Source: Schistosoma mansoni (Eukaryota; Platyhelminthes; Trematoda; Strigeidida; Schistosomatidae). Taken from it: a stretch of DNA of 64,000 bases. The notes under the pieces were generated by a model. That model worked only from the letters and a program-made list of their open reading frames with translations, searched no databases and had not been told where the DNA came from. Within the stretch, counting starts at the first letter, position 1. Each line of letters begins with the position of its first letter. A program made the translations under genes and the position numbers. Where the stretch lies: the NCBI RefSeq assembly GCF_000237925.1, contig NC_031495.1, positions 25,996,872 to 26,060,871 on the forward strand, written 5' to 3'. This document shows positions 63,496-64,000 of this stretch, one piece after another.

Positions 63496-63599
63496 GCTTG
63501 GATAGATGGCCCAAGTCGGATGGATAGAGAGGCCTTCGGTCATCAAATACGAATGTAACAATTTTAAAACAGACAAGTTCAGTAACTGGCTTATCGATT

Positions 63600-63757
63600 A
63601 GAGTGAGTGAGGTGGCTTAGTGGCTATGATATTCGGTCTCAAATAAGTAGGTTTCAGGTTCAAAACCAGTCACACCTACTCATGGTCAGATAGTTGGATA
63701 GCACAACCATCAGTTATATAAACAGTGTAGTTCAAAGCTAAGTAAATAAACATGTAG
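63600..63757 (+). mobile_element. tRNA-derived SINE
   Basis: TGGCTTAGTGGCT (A box, from 63613) and GGTTCAAAACC (B box, 63657-63667) are spaced as in a tRNA, with GGTGGCTTAGTGGC at the head and a matching CACACC at the end of the tRNA-like part. A ~70-bp non-tRNA body ends GCTAAGTAAATAAACATG. No complete tRNA fold was confirmed. The 3' end recurs at 50970-51070. Confidence 0.7.
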
Positions 63758-63758
63758 T

Positions 63759-64000
63759 TGATAAAGTCAGTCAGCTACAACGTAGGACCAGGCACATATA
63801 TGCATCGGTCCAAGTTGCCATACTTCGTTAGCACAACAAGATGAACACCGGATTCATAGAATTAATTTAGTGGTGGTAGTATATAAAGAAAGGTTGTATA
63901 TAAGGATATAGTATAGGAAGGAAAAAAGTTATGAAGCAATTTTAATCTCATGGTATAAGGGAAGACAAAAAGTGTATACACCTACTCCATTGTGATTGAT
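63759..64000 (-). mobile_element. RTE LINE 3' end (SR3/Perere-3-like), cut by window edge
   Basis: Minus orientation: the 3' end near 63759 (complement of AGTCAGTCAGCTACAACGTA), the 3' UTR with CCGGATTCATAGAATTAAT, and at the right edge the complement of ATCAATCACAATGGAGTAGG, the last codons of the LINE gene as at 26.64 kb. It continues beyond 64000. Confidence 0.85.

Noticed and set aside
63612-63670. Possible functional tRNA gene
   Set aside because: A and B boxes are present but a full cloverleaf with acceptor stem and anticodon loop is not evident, and the body and A/T tail mark it as a SINE.

Overview
This looks like a piece of a schistosomatid flatworm genome, most likely Schistosoma or a close relative. 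It is AT-rich, its host genes are split into small exons by very unequal introns (one is 35 bp, the next 5.8 kb), and its repeats are typical of schistosomes: RTE-clade LINEs of the SR2 and SR3/Perere-3 type, hammerhead-ribozyme repeats of the Sm-alpha kind, Penelope-like GIY-YIG fragments and a Merlin DNA transposon. All identifications come from reading translations and repeats by eye; no database was searched.

Two host genes are supported, both on the minus strand. At 1639-8155 lies a complete three-exon gene for the mitochondrial GrpE nucleotide-exchange factor (222 residues). Its second intron holds a nearly full-length RTE LINE (2143-5975) and an SR2-like fragment (6390-7300). From 28222 to 61004 twelve phase-consistent exons encode 598 residues of an oxysterol-binding-protein-related protein of the ORP10/ORP11 type, including most of the lipid-transfer domain. 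The N-terminal part (with any PH domain) probably lies beyond the right edge, and the last C-terminal exon was not found.

The stretch between the two genes (about 8.2-28.2 kb) is old, repeat-filled DNA: decayed RTE copies, LTR remnants, a Merlin transposon with an 8-bp target duplication, a large fold-back element with two 270-bp arms, and one AT-rich unassigned ORF. The introns of the lipid-transfer gene are packed with nested insertions.

The most unusual content is the density of self-cleaving-RNA repeats. At least twelve hammerhead-like sites in three sequence types were found. One pair, identical and in opposite orientation (37840-37897 minus, 38887-38945 plus), keeps every conserved core base and sits in a tRNA-promoter-like unit flanked by a 14-bp target duplication. 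A second finding is that the abundant ~500-bp short repeat here appears to be an internally deleted form of the RTE LINE: the LINE's own 5' region joined to its 3' tail. Three 200-N gaps are present, and all of them lie inside inverted or tandem repeats.
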